From the NCBI RefSeq assembly GCF_943913955.1, contig NZ_CALUAE010000026.1, forward strand, positions 1 to 64,000: a stretch of DNA of 64,000 nt. The letters run 5' to 3'. This document shows positions 25,209 to 32,624 of this stretch, in pieces. The notes beneath the pieces were generated by a model that had not been told where the DNA came from, did not search any database, and worked only from the letters and a program-made list of their open reading frames with translations. How positions within the stretch are numbered: position 1 is the first letter of the stretch; each line of letters opens with the position of its first letter. Both the position numbers and the translations under genes were made by a program. The DNA is from Mycolicibacterium bacteremicum. GTDB taxonomy: Bacteria; Actinomycetota; Actinomycetes; Mycobacteriales; Mycobacteriaceae.

Positions 25209-26792
25209 TTGACCGTTCAGACCGCCCCGTCCCGCACCGAACAGCCCTACCTCGCCCGGCAGCAGAACTGGTCCAACCAGCTGTCCCGGCACGCGTTGAT
25301 GCAGCCCGACAGGACCGCGCTGCGCTTCCTCGGCCAGACCACCACCTGGGCCGAACTGGATGCGCGGGTCAACGCGCTGGCCGGCGCCCTGGTGCGCCGC
25401 GGCGTCGAGGCCGGCGACCGGGTGCTCATCCTGATGCTCAACCGCAACGAGTTCATCGAGACCTTCCTGGCCGCCAACCGGCTGGGCGCCATCGCGGTAC
25501 CGGTGAACTTCCGGATGACCCCGCCCGAGATCGCGTTCCTGGTCAGCGACTGCGCGGCACGGGTGGTCGTCACCGAGGCGGTGCTGGCACCGGTGGCCAC
25601 CGCGGTACGCGACCTGGACTCGAGCCTGACCACGGTGATCGTCGCCGGCGGGACGACCGAGGACGGCGTGCTGGGTTACGACGACCTGATCGCCGAGCAG
25701 AATCCGGTGCCCGGGCCGGTGGACATCCCGAACGACTCACCGGCGCTGATCATGTACACCTCGGGCACCACCGGCCGCCCCAAGGGCGCGGTGCTCACCC
25801 ACACCAACATCAGCGGACAGGCGCAGACCTTCCTGTTCACCAACGGCGCCGACCTCAACCACGACGTCGGCTTCATCGGGGTCCCGCTGTTCCACATCGC
25901 CGGGATCGGCAACATGATCCCGGGCCTGCTGCTGGGCCGGCCGACGGTGGTCTACCCGCTGGGCGCCTTCGAACCGGGCGCCCTGCTCGACGTGCTGGAG
26001 GCCGAGGAGGTGACCGGCATCTTCCTGGTCCCGGCGCAGTGGCAGGCCGTCTGCGCCGCCCAGCGCGCCCAGCCCCGCACGCTCAAGTTGCGGGTGCTCT
26101 CCTGGGGTGCCGCGCCGGCCTCGGACACGTTGCTGAAGGAGATGGCGCAGACCTTCCCGGGGGCCAACATCCTGGCCGCCTTCGGTCAGACCGAGATGTC
26201 ACCGGTGACCTGTATGTTGTTGGGCGAGGACGCCATTCGCAAACTCGGCTCGGTCGGCAAGGTCATCCCGACGGTGTCGGCGCGCATCGTCGACGAGGAC
26301 ATGAACGACGTGCCGGTCGGCGAGGTCGGCGAGATCGTCTACCGGGCGCCGACGCTGATGTCGGGCTACTGGAACAACCCGAAGGCCACCGCCGAGTCGT
26401 TTGCCGGCGGCTGGTTCCACTCCGGGGACCTCGTGCGCCAGGACGAGGAGGGCTACATCTGGGTGGTGGACCGCAAGAAGGACATGATCATCTCCGGCGG
26501 CGAGAACATCTACTGCGCCGAGGTGGAGAACGTCCTGGCTGCTCATCCGGCCATTGCCGAGGTCGCGGTGATCGGCCGCCCGCACGAGAAGTGGGGCGAG
26601 GTCCCGGTCGCGGTGGTCGCCCTCGCGACGCCGCCGGAGGCCCCGCTGACGTTGCGAGAACTCGACGAGTTCCTCACCGAGCGGTTGGCTCGCTACAAGC
26701 ATCCCAAGGCGCTCGAAGTCGTCGATGCGCTGCCCCGAAACCCGTCGGGCAAAGTGCTCAAAACCGAACTCCGCACCATGTTCGGGTCGTAA
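25209..26792 (+). CDS. fadD5: Fatty acyl-CoA synthetase FadD5
   Basis: 527 aa, adenylate-forming enzyme that activates fatty acids with ATP and CoA. Motifs: LIMYTSGTTGRPKGAVLTH (AMP-binding P-loop), AFGQTE, GWFHSGD, and a C-terminal Lys in NPSGKVLK. QPYLARQQNWSNQLSRHALM and the rest track FadD5 (Rv0166) closely, and it is the first gene of the mce1 operon as in M. tuberculosis, where it helps use fatty acids imported by Mce1. Start: TTG at 25209, preceded by GAAAGAG at good spacing and giving the MTVQ start; the frame is open upstream. Confidence 0.95.
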   Translation: MTVQTAPSRTEQPYLARQQNWSNQLSRHALMQPDRTALRFLGQTTTWAELDARVNALAGALVRRGVEAGDRVLILMLNRNEFIETFLAANRLGAIAVPVNFRMTPPEIAFLVSDCAARVVVTEAVLAPVATAVRDLDSSLTTVIVAGGTTEDGVLGYDDLIAEQNPVPGPVDIPNDSPALIMYTSGTTGRPKGAVLTHTNISGQAQTFLFTNGADLNHDVGFIGVPLFHIAGIGNMIPGLLLGRPTVVYPLGAFEPGALLDVLEAEEVTGIFLVPAQWQAVCAAQRAQPRTLKLRVLSWGAAPASDTLLKEMAQTFPGANILAAFGQTEMSPVTCMLLGEDAIRKLGSVGKVIPTVSARIVDEDMNDVPVGEVGEIVYRAPTLMSGYWNNPKATAESFAGGWFHSGDLVRQDEEGYIWVVDRKKDMIISGGENIYCAEVENVLAAHPAIAEVAVIGRPHEKWGEVPVAVVALATPPEAPLTLRELDEFLTERLARYKHPKALEVVDALPRNPSGKVLKTELRTMFGS

Positions 26793-27023
26793 GCGAAGAT
26801 TGACGCTCGCGAAAGTGACGCTCGGCCAACGGTTTTTACCACAAGATCGGCCGGGTCGCCCCCTGGATGGGCTTTGCTAACAGTTGCGATATGAATAACC
26901 CGGATGCTTCACCCCGCTGGTCACGGATCGGGTACAGTCCTGTGGTCCGAGTTACTACCGACCGGTAGGTAGAGCAGGATCACACGCTATGGAGCTGGTC
27001 TCCGGAACAGTGGAGGAGGGGGC
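26793..27023 (+). promoter_or_regulatory. Intergenic promoter region inside the mce1 operon
   Basis: The gap between fadD5 and yrbE1A is 281 bp (to 27073). It holds two direct copies of TGACGCTCG (26801-26809, 26816-26824), an AT-rich stretch near 26880-26905 and a perfect palindrome CTACCG-AC-CGGTAG (26955-26968). An internal promoter has been reported in the equivalent fadD5-yrbE1A gap of M. tuberculosis. No gene is seen here other than the short ORF at its end. Confidence 0.6.
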
Positions 27024-27077
27024 GTGCGACAGCTAGTTCCGCTGCGCAGAACACTCGCCTCGGGGGGCCGTCGGTGA
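27024..27077 (+). CDS. 17-codon leader ORF coupled to yrbE1A
   Basis: GTG at 27024 follows a very strong GGAGGAGGGGG site and encodes MRQLVPLRRTLASGGRR, ending TGA at 27075-27077 in a GTGA overlap with the yrbE1A GTG at 27074. yrbE1A itself has no close Shine-Dalgarno other than the G run at 27062-27067. This suggests the leader recruits ribosomes for the mce1 genes. Confidence 0.55.
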   Translation: MRQLVPLRRTLASGGRR

Positions 27078-27871
27078 CGGCGGGCAACGGACTGGTCGAC
27101 TACGTCAAGGACCAGCTGGACAAACCGCTGACCATGGTCGGCGGTTTCTTCAAAATGTCGGTTCTGACCGGCAAGGCGCTGCTCACCCGGCCGTTCCAGT
27201 GGAAGGAATTCATCCTTCAGAGCTGGTTCCTGATCCGGGTGGCATTCCTGCCGACCCTGGCGGTGTCCATCCCGCTCACCGTGCTGATCATCTTCACGCT
27301 GAACATCCTGCTCGCCGAGTTCGGCGCGGCCGACGTGTCCGGCGCCGGTGCCGCGCTGGGCGCGGTCACCCAGCTCGGCCCGCTGGTGACGGTGCTCGTG
27401 GTTGCGGGCGCCGGCTCCACCGCGATCTGCGCCGACCTGGGGGCGCGCACCGTGCGCGAGGAGATCGACGCCATGGAGGTCCTGGGCATCGATCCGATCG
27501 AGCGCCTGGTCGCCCCGCGCGTGGTCGCCGCCACCTTCGTCGCCTTCCTGCTCAACGGTGCGGTGATCACCATCGGTCTGGTCGGCGGCTACTTCTTCGG
27601 CGTCTACATCCAGAACGTCAACGCCGGCGCCTACGTGTCGACGCTGACCCTGCTCACCGGCTTCCCCGAGGTCATGATCTCGGTCATCAAGGCCACCCTG
27701 TTCGGCCTGATCGCCGGTCTGGTCGGCTGCTACCGCGGACTCACCGTCGCCGGCGGCTCCAAGGGCGTGGGCACCGCGGTCAACGAGACGCTGGTGCTCT
27801 GCGTCGTCGCGCTGTTCGCGGTGAACGTGGTGCTGACCACCATCGGCGTGCGCTTCGGTACGGGAGGCTGA
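27074..27871 (+). CDS. yrbE1A: MlaE-type permease YrbE1A
   Basis: 265 aa, the same length as M. tuberculosis YrbE1A. About five to six helices of the MlaE permease family; the cytoplasmic EExDAMEVLGIDP loop (residues about 133-146) contacts the ATPase MceG, encoded elsewhere. It forms the heterodimeric inner-membrane channel of the Mce1 fatty-acid importer with YrbE1B. The GTG start overlaps the stop of a leader ORF. Confidence 0.96.
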   Translation: MTAGNGLVDYVKDQLDKPLTMVGGFFKMSVLTGKALLTRPFQWKEFILQSWFLIRVAFLPTLAVSIPLTVLIIFTLNILLAEFGAADVSGAGAALGAVTQLGPLVTVLVVAGAGSTAICADLGARTVREEIDAMEVLGIDPIERLVAPRVVAATFVAFLLNGAVITIGLVGGYFFGVYIQNVNAGAYVSTLTLLTGFPEVMISVIKATLFGLIAGLVGCYRGLTVAGGSKGVGTAVNETLVLCVVALFAVNVVLTTIGVRFGTGG

Positions 27872-27872
27872 C

Positions 27873-28742
27873 ATCAGTACTGCTGCAGTTCTGCGGACCC
27901 GGTTCCCGCGGGCGTTCGACCGCACCCGCGGATACGCCGGTGCGCCGGGACGCTTCCTCGACAGCATCGGCCACGTCGCCTGGTTCGTGGTCCAGGCCGT
28001 CGGCCATCTGCCACATGCGTTCAAGCACTACCGCCGGGAATCGCTGCGCCTGGTCGCCGAGATCGGCATGGGCACCGGCGCGATGGCCGTCATCGGCGGC
28101 ACCGTGGCCATCATCGGCTTCGTCACGCTGTCGGCGGGCTCACTGATCGCCATCCAGGGTTTCGCCTCCCTGGGCAACATCGGTGTCGAGGCCTTCACCG
28201 GCTTCTTCGCCGCCCTGGCCAACATCCGCGTCGTCGCTCCGGTGGTGACCGGCCAGGCCATGGCCGCCACCGTCGGCGCCGGCGCCACCGCCGAACTCGG
28301 CTCCATGCGCATCAGCGAGGAGATCGACGCGCTCGAGGTGATGGGCATCAAGTCCATCTCGTATCTGGTGTCGACCCGGCTGATGGCCGGCGCCATCGTC
28401 ATCGTGCCGCTCTACGCGATGGCGATCCTGCTGTCGTTCCTGTCGGCGCAGCTGGTCACCACCGTCTTCTACTCCCAATCGGTCGGCACCTACGAGCACT
28501 ACTTCCACACGTTCCTGCGGGTGGACGACGTCATGTGGTCCTTCCTGGAGGTGATCATCATGTCGATCATCATCATGTTGAACCACTGCTACTTCGGTTA
28601 CTTCGCCAGCGGCGGTGCGGTGGGTGTGGGTGAGGCCGTCGGCCGCTCCATGCGCACCTCGCTGATCGCCATCGTGCTGGTCGTCCTGTTGGCCTCGTTG
28701 GCGCTCTACGGCACCGACCCGAACTTCAACCTGACGGTGTAG
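27873..28742 (+). CDS. yrbE1B: MlaE-type permease YrbE1B, apparent ATC start
   Basis: 289 aa if translated from ATC at 27873, the same length as the M. tuberculosis protein. The sequence after that codon, STAAVLRTRFPRA, resembles the start of Rv0168, and GGGAGG (27862-27867) is spaced correctly for it. No ATG, GTG or TTG occurs in frame until GTG about 37 codons later, which would delete conserved sequence. The conserved EEIDALEVMGIKS loop and helices mark it as the second Mce1 permease. It starts two bases after the yrbE1A stop and is coupled. Confidence 0.92.
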   Translation: MSTAAVLRTRFPRAFDRTRGYAGAPGRFLDSIGHVAWFVVQAVGHLPHAFKHYRRESLRLVAEIGMGTGAMAVIGGTVAIIGFVTLSAGSLIAIQGFASLGNIGVEAFTGFFAALANIRVVAPVVTGQAMAATVGAGATAELGSMRISEEIDALEVMGIKSISYLVSTRLMAGAIVIVPLYAMAILLSFLSAQLVTTVFYSQSVGTYEHYFHTFLRVDDVMWSFLEVIIMSIIIMLNHCYFGYFASGGAVGVGEAVGRSMRTSLIAIVLVVLLASLALYGTDPNFNLTV

Positions 28743-28744
28743 CG

Positions 28745-29965
28745 ATGACTCAGCCCTCCGCCCCCGTGGTCAAGCCGAAGACACCGCCCTACAAGGTGGC
28801 CGGGCTGGTACTGCTGCTCATCAGCGCGCTCATCCTGACGCTGACCTGGCTGCAGTTCCGCGGCTACTTCGAGAAGCGCGTACAGCTCACCGTGATGGCC
28901 GAACGCGCCGGCCTGGCGATGGACCCGGGCTCGAAGGTCACCTTCAACGGGGTGCCGATCGGGCGGCTCGCCGAGGCCGGTGTCGTCACCATCGGCGATG
29001 TGCCGCAGGCCAAGCTGACCCTGGACGTCGACCCGAAATACCTGCCGCTCATCCCGAGCAACGTGCAGGCCGAACTGCGGGCCACCACGGTGTTCGGCAA
29101 CAAGTACATCTCGTTCCTGTCCCCGCAGGACCCGTCGGCCGAACGGCTGTCGGGTGGCGACACCATCCAGGCCACCGGCACCACCACCGAGTTCAACACG
29201 CTGTTCGAGACGATCATGAAGATCTCCGAGCAGATCGACCCGGTGAAGCTGAACCAGACCCTGACCGCGGCGGCCCAGGCCCTCGACGGGCTCGGCGACA
29301 AGTTCGGCCAGTCACTGGTCGACGGCAACGACATCCTCGGTGAGCTGAACCCGCGGATGCCGCAGATCCGTCGCGACATCAGCGGCCTGGCCGATCTGGG
29401 CGAGGTCTACTCCGCGGCGGCACCCGATCTGTTCGACGGGCTGGAGAACGCGGTGACCACCGCGCAGACGCTGAACGCCGAGCAGGGCAACATCGACCAG
29501 GCGCTGATGGCCGCCGTCGGGTTCGGCAACACCGGCGCCGACATCTTCGAGCGCGGCGGCCCGTATCTGGTGCGCGGCGCGCAGGATCTGCTGCCCACCT
29601 CGAAGCTGCTGGACTATTACAGTCCGCAATTGGTCTGTACGATTCGTAATTTTCATGGTGTGGCACCTAAACTTGCCGGTGCGCTGGGTGGTAACGGGTA
29701 CTCGCTTCTCGCCCGCAGTTCTATTTTGGGCGCGGGCAACCCGTACGTGTTCCCGGACAACCTACCGCGCGTCAACGCCACCGGCGGGCCGGGCGGGCGC
29801 CCGGGTTGCTGGCAGCCGATCACCCGCGACCTCTGGCCGATGCCGTATCTGGTGATGGACACCGGCGCCAGCATTGCGCCGTACAACCACTTCGAACTCG
29901 GGCAGCCGATCATGCAGGAATACGTCTGGGGACGCCAGGTGGGGGAGAACACGATCAACCCATGA
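28745..29965 (+). CDS. mce1A: Mce1A, MlaD-domain substrate-binding protein
   Basis: 406 aa. An N-terminal membrane anchor (residues about 18-37) precedes the MlaD domain (VQLTVMAERAGLAMDPGSKV... through KYISFLSP), then the long alpha-helical domain and a C-terminal region with paired Cys. Six Mce1 proteins form a hetero-hexameric tube that carries fatty acids across the envelope to YrbE1AB. About 38 codons (29615-29728) have markedly A/T-rich third positions, unlike the rest. Its stop is ATGA-overlapped by a 12-codon ORF. Confidence 0.95.
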   Translation: MTQPSAPVVKPKTPPYKVAGLVLLLISALILTLTWLQFRGYFEKRVQLTVMAERAGLAMDPGSKVTFNGVPIGRLAEAGVVTIGDVPQAKLTLDVDPKYLPLIPSNVQAELRATTVFGNKYISFLSPQDPSAERLSGGDTIQATGTTTEFNTLFETIMKISEQIDPVKLNQTLTAAAQALDGLGDKFGQSLVDGNDILGELNPRMPQIRRDISGLADLGEVYSAAAPDLFDGLENAVTTAQTLNAEQGNIDQALMAAVGFGNTGADIFERGGPYLVRGAQDLLPTSKLLDYYSPQLVCTIRNFHGVAPKLAGALGGNGYSLLARSSILGAGNPYVFPDNLPRVNATGGPGGRPGCWQPITRDLWPMPYLVMDTGASIAPYNHFELGQPIMQEYVWGRQVGENTINP

Positions 29966-30000
29966 GCGACGCGATTATTCGACAGGTGCACATCCCATGA
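29962..30000 (+). CDS. 12-aa bridging ORF between mce1A and mce1B
   Basis: ATG at 29962 overlaps the mce1A stop (ATGA) and encodes MSDAIIRQVHIP; its TGA (29998-30000) overlaps the mce1B ATG at 29997 (ATGA). The peptide exactly spans the gap so ribosomes can re-initiate at each junction. It looks like a translation-coupling element rather than a functional peptide. Confidence 0.5.
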   Translation: MSDAIIRQVHIP

Positions 30001-31028
30001 GTATCAAGGGCACGCTCTTCAAACTGGGGGCCATCTCCGCGGTGCTGCTGACCTTCACCGCGCTGATCTTCGTGGTGTTCGCCCAGCTGCGCTTCGACCG
30101 GACCACCGGCTATTCGGCGATCTTCGAGAACGCCAGCGGTCTGCGCACCGGACAGTTCGTGCGCGCCTACGGCGTCGAGGTCGGCAAGGTGGAGGGCGTC
30201 ACGCTGATCGACGGCGGCGAGCGGGTGCGCGTCGACTTCGAGGTCGAACGCAACCTGCAGCTGTTCTCCGAGAGCACCGCTGCCATCCGCTATCTCGATC
30301 TGATCGGCAACCGCTACGTCGAGCTGCGCCGCGGGGACAGCAACACCGTGCTGCCGGCGGGTGCCACCATCCCATTGGAACGCACCGAACCGGCGCTGGA
30401 CCTCGACGCCCTCGTCGGCGGTTTCCGTCCGCTGTTCAAATCGCTGGACGCGGACAAGGTCAACAACATCGCGACCTCGATCATCACGATCTTCCAGGGC
30501 CAAGGTGGCACCATCAACGACATCCTCGACCAGACCGCCGAGTTGACATCGGCTCTGGCAGACCGTGATCAGGCGATCGGCGAGGTCATCACCAACCTGA
30601 ACACCGTGCTGGACACCACCGTCAAGCACCAGAAGCAGTTCGACGAGACGCTGGTGAATTTCGAGACACTCATCACCGGCCTGAAGAACCGCGCCGACCC
30701 GATCGGCGAGTCGGTGGCCGATATCAGCAACGCCGCCGGATCGCTGTCGGATCTGCTGGCCGACAACCGGCCGCTGCTGCGAGACACCTTCGGCTACCTG
30801 GAGACCATCCAGCAACCGCTGATCGATCAGCTCGACCAGGTGAACGACATCGTGCAGAAGATCCCTGCCTCGCTGAAGATTCTGGGCCGTTCCGGTGGCA
30901 TCTACGGCGACTTCTTCAACTTCTACGCCTGCGATCTCTCGCTCCAGCTCAACGGCCTGCAGCCGGGCGGACCGGTCCGTAACGTGCGGCTCACATCCCA
31001 GCCGACCGGGAGGTGCACACCGCAATGA
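29997..31028 (+). CDS. mce1B: Mce1B, MlaD-domain protein
   Basis: 343 aa (346 in M. tuberculosis). N-terminal anchor LGAISAVLLTFTALIFVVF, MlaD domain around SGLRTGQFVRAYGVEVGKVEGV and IRYLDLIGNRYVELRRG, then the helical tube-forming region with GQGGTINDILDQTAELTSAL. It ends QPTGRCTPQ as in Rv0170. The ATG overlaps a bridging ORF, and its own stop overlaps mce1C (ATGA). Confidence 0.96.
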   Translation: MSIKGTLFKLGAISAVLLTFTALIFVVFAQLRFDRTTGYSAIFENASGLRTGQFVRAYGVEVGKVEGVTLIDGGERVRVDFEVERNLQLFSESTAAIRYLDLIGNRYVELRRGDSNTVLPAGATIPLERTEPALDLDALVGGFRPLFKSLDADKVNNIATSIITIFQGQGGTINDILDQTAELTSALADRDQAIGEVITNLNTVLDTTVKHQKQFDETLVNFETLITGLKNRADPIGESVADISNAAGSLSDLLADNRPLLRDTFGYLETIQQPLIDQLDQVNDIVQKIPASLKILGRSGGIYGDFFNFYACDLSLQLNGLQPGGPVRNVRLTSQPTGRCTPQ

Positions 31029-32614
31029 GAACCATCCAGGGCAATGACCGCATCCGCAAGGGTGTGATGGGTGTGGTGACGGTGGCGCTCGTCATCGGGG
31101 TGGGATCCTCGATCACCAGCGTGCCGATGCTGTTCGCGGTGCCCGAGTACTACGCCCAGTTCAACGACACCGGTGGCCTGAACGTGGGCGACAAGGTGCG
31201 CATCGCCGGTGTCGACGTCGGCACCGTGCAGAGCATGGAGATCAAGGGCGACAAGGTCGAGATCGGCTACACCCTGGGCGGTATGCAGATCGGCACCGAG
31301 AGCCGCGCGGCCATCCGCACCGATACGGTGTTGGGCCGCAAGAACATCGAGGTCGAACCGCGCGGCAACGAGCTGCTCAAACCGCGCGAGTTTCTGCCGG
31401 TGGAGCAGACCCAGACGCCGTACCAGATCTACGACGCATTCCTGGACGTGACGCAGGGGACGGCCGGCTGGGACACCCAGGCGGTCAAGCAGTCGCTGAA
31501 CGTGCTGTCCGAGACCGTCGATCAGACCTACCCGCATGTCAGCGCGGCACTGGAAGGTGTGCAGCGGTTCTCCGACACCCTCGGTCAGCGCGACGAGCAG
31601 CTCAAGCAGTTGCTCGCCAACGCCAACAAGATCGCCACCGTGCTCGGCGACCGCAGCGGCCAGGTCAACGCGCTGCTGGTCAACGCCCAGACCCTGCTGG
31701 CCGCGGTCAACGAGCGCAGCTACGCGGTGAACATGCTGCTGGAGCGGATCTCGAATGTCTCGACGCAGGTCTCCGGCCTGATCGAGGACAATCCTAACCT
31801 CAACAAGGTGCTGACCCAGCTGAACACCATCAGCGACACGCTCAACGAGCGCAAGCAAGACCTGGCCGACACCCTGTCCATCGCAGGGAAATTCATCACC
31901 TCGCTGGCGGATGCGTTCGCGTCAGGACCCTATTTCAAAGTGATGGTGGCCAACCTGTTGCCGCCGACGTTGTTGCAGCCCTTCGTCGACGCCGCGTTCA
32001 AGAAGCGCGGCATCGATCCCGAACAGTTCTGGCGCAACGCCGGCCTGCCGGCGTTCCAGTTCCCCGATCCCAATGGGGAGCGCTTCGAGAACGGGGCACC
32101 CCCGCCGGCGCCGCGGGTGTTGGAAGGCACCCCCGAGTTCCCGGGTCCTGCGGTGCCCAAGGGTTCGCCGTGCTCCTACACCCCGCCGGCCGACGGTCTG
32201 CCGCGGCCCAACGATCCGCTGCCATGTGCGGACCTGACGGTCGGCCCGTTCGGCGACAACCCGTACGGACCGAACTACCAGGGACCCGTCGGCGTGCAGA
32301 CCTCCGACCCGAATGTGCACGGGCTCGGCCCGACACCGGGCATCCCGAGTGCCGCCATCCCCGGTCAGTTGCCGCCGAACGTGCCGGGCACCCCGGTGCC
32401 GCTGGTGCCCGGTCCGCCGGGGGCGCGCACCGTGCCGGTCGGTCCGCCCGGGGTCCCGGCACCGCCGGGACCCATCCCGAGTCGCGCGCCGCTGCCGCCG
32501 CCGCTGCCCGGACCGCCCCCGCCGCCGGGGCCGGGCCAGCAGCTGCCGCCGGTCGGAACACCGCCGCTGCCCGGCAATCCGCCGTTCCTCCCGCCCAATT
32601 CGCAGGAAGGGTAG
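31025..32614 (+). CDS. mce1C: Mce1C, MlaD-domain protein
   Basis: 529 aa. N-terminal anchor, MlaD domain (GGLNVGDKVRIAGVDVGTV, LGRKNIEVEPRG), helical region with EGVQRFSDTLGQRDEQLKQL, then a long Pro/Gly-rich tail of about 170 residues that is probably disordered in the periplasm. The ATG overlaps the mce1B stop. It is a structural ring member of the Mce1 fatty-acid transporter. Confidence 0.95.
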   Translation: MRTIQGNDRIRKGVMGVVTVALVIGVGSSITSVPMLFAVPEYYAQFNDTGGLNVGDKVRIAGVDVGTVQSMEIKGDKVEIGYTLGGMQIGTESRAAIRTDTVLGRKNIEVEPRGNELLKPREFLPVEQTQTPYQIYDAFLDVTQGTAGWDTQAVKQSLNVLSETVDQTYPHVSAALEGVQRFSDTLGQRDEQLKQLLANANKIATVLGDRSGQVNALLVNAQTLLAAVNERSYAVNMLLERISNVSTQVSGLIEDNPNLNKVLTQLNTISDTLNERKQDLADTLSIAGKFITSLADAFASGPYFKVMVANLLPPTLLQPFVDAAFKKRGIDPEQFWRNAGLPAFQFPDPNGERFENGAPPPAPRVLEGTPEFPGPAVPKGSPCSYTPPADGLPRPNDPLPCADLTVGPFGDNPYGPNYQGPVGVQTSDPNVHGLGPTPGIPSAAIPGQLPPNVPGTPVPLVPGPPGARTVPVGPPGVPAPPGPIPSRAPLPPPLPGPPPPPGPGQQLPPVGTPPLPGNPPFLPPNSQEG

Positions 32615-32624
32615 GGCTGAACAG

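Noticed and set aside
29655..29855. A 66-codon out-of-frame ORF inside mce1A, preceded by TAATTT.
   Set aside because: It has no ribosome-binding site or family resemblance and is a shadow of the conserved mce1A frame; only the codon anomaly itself is kept.
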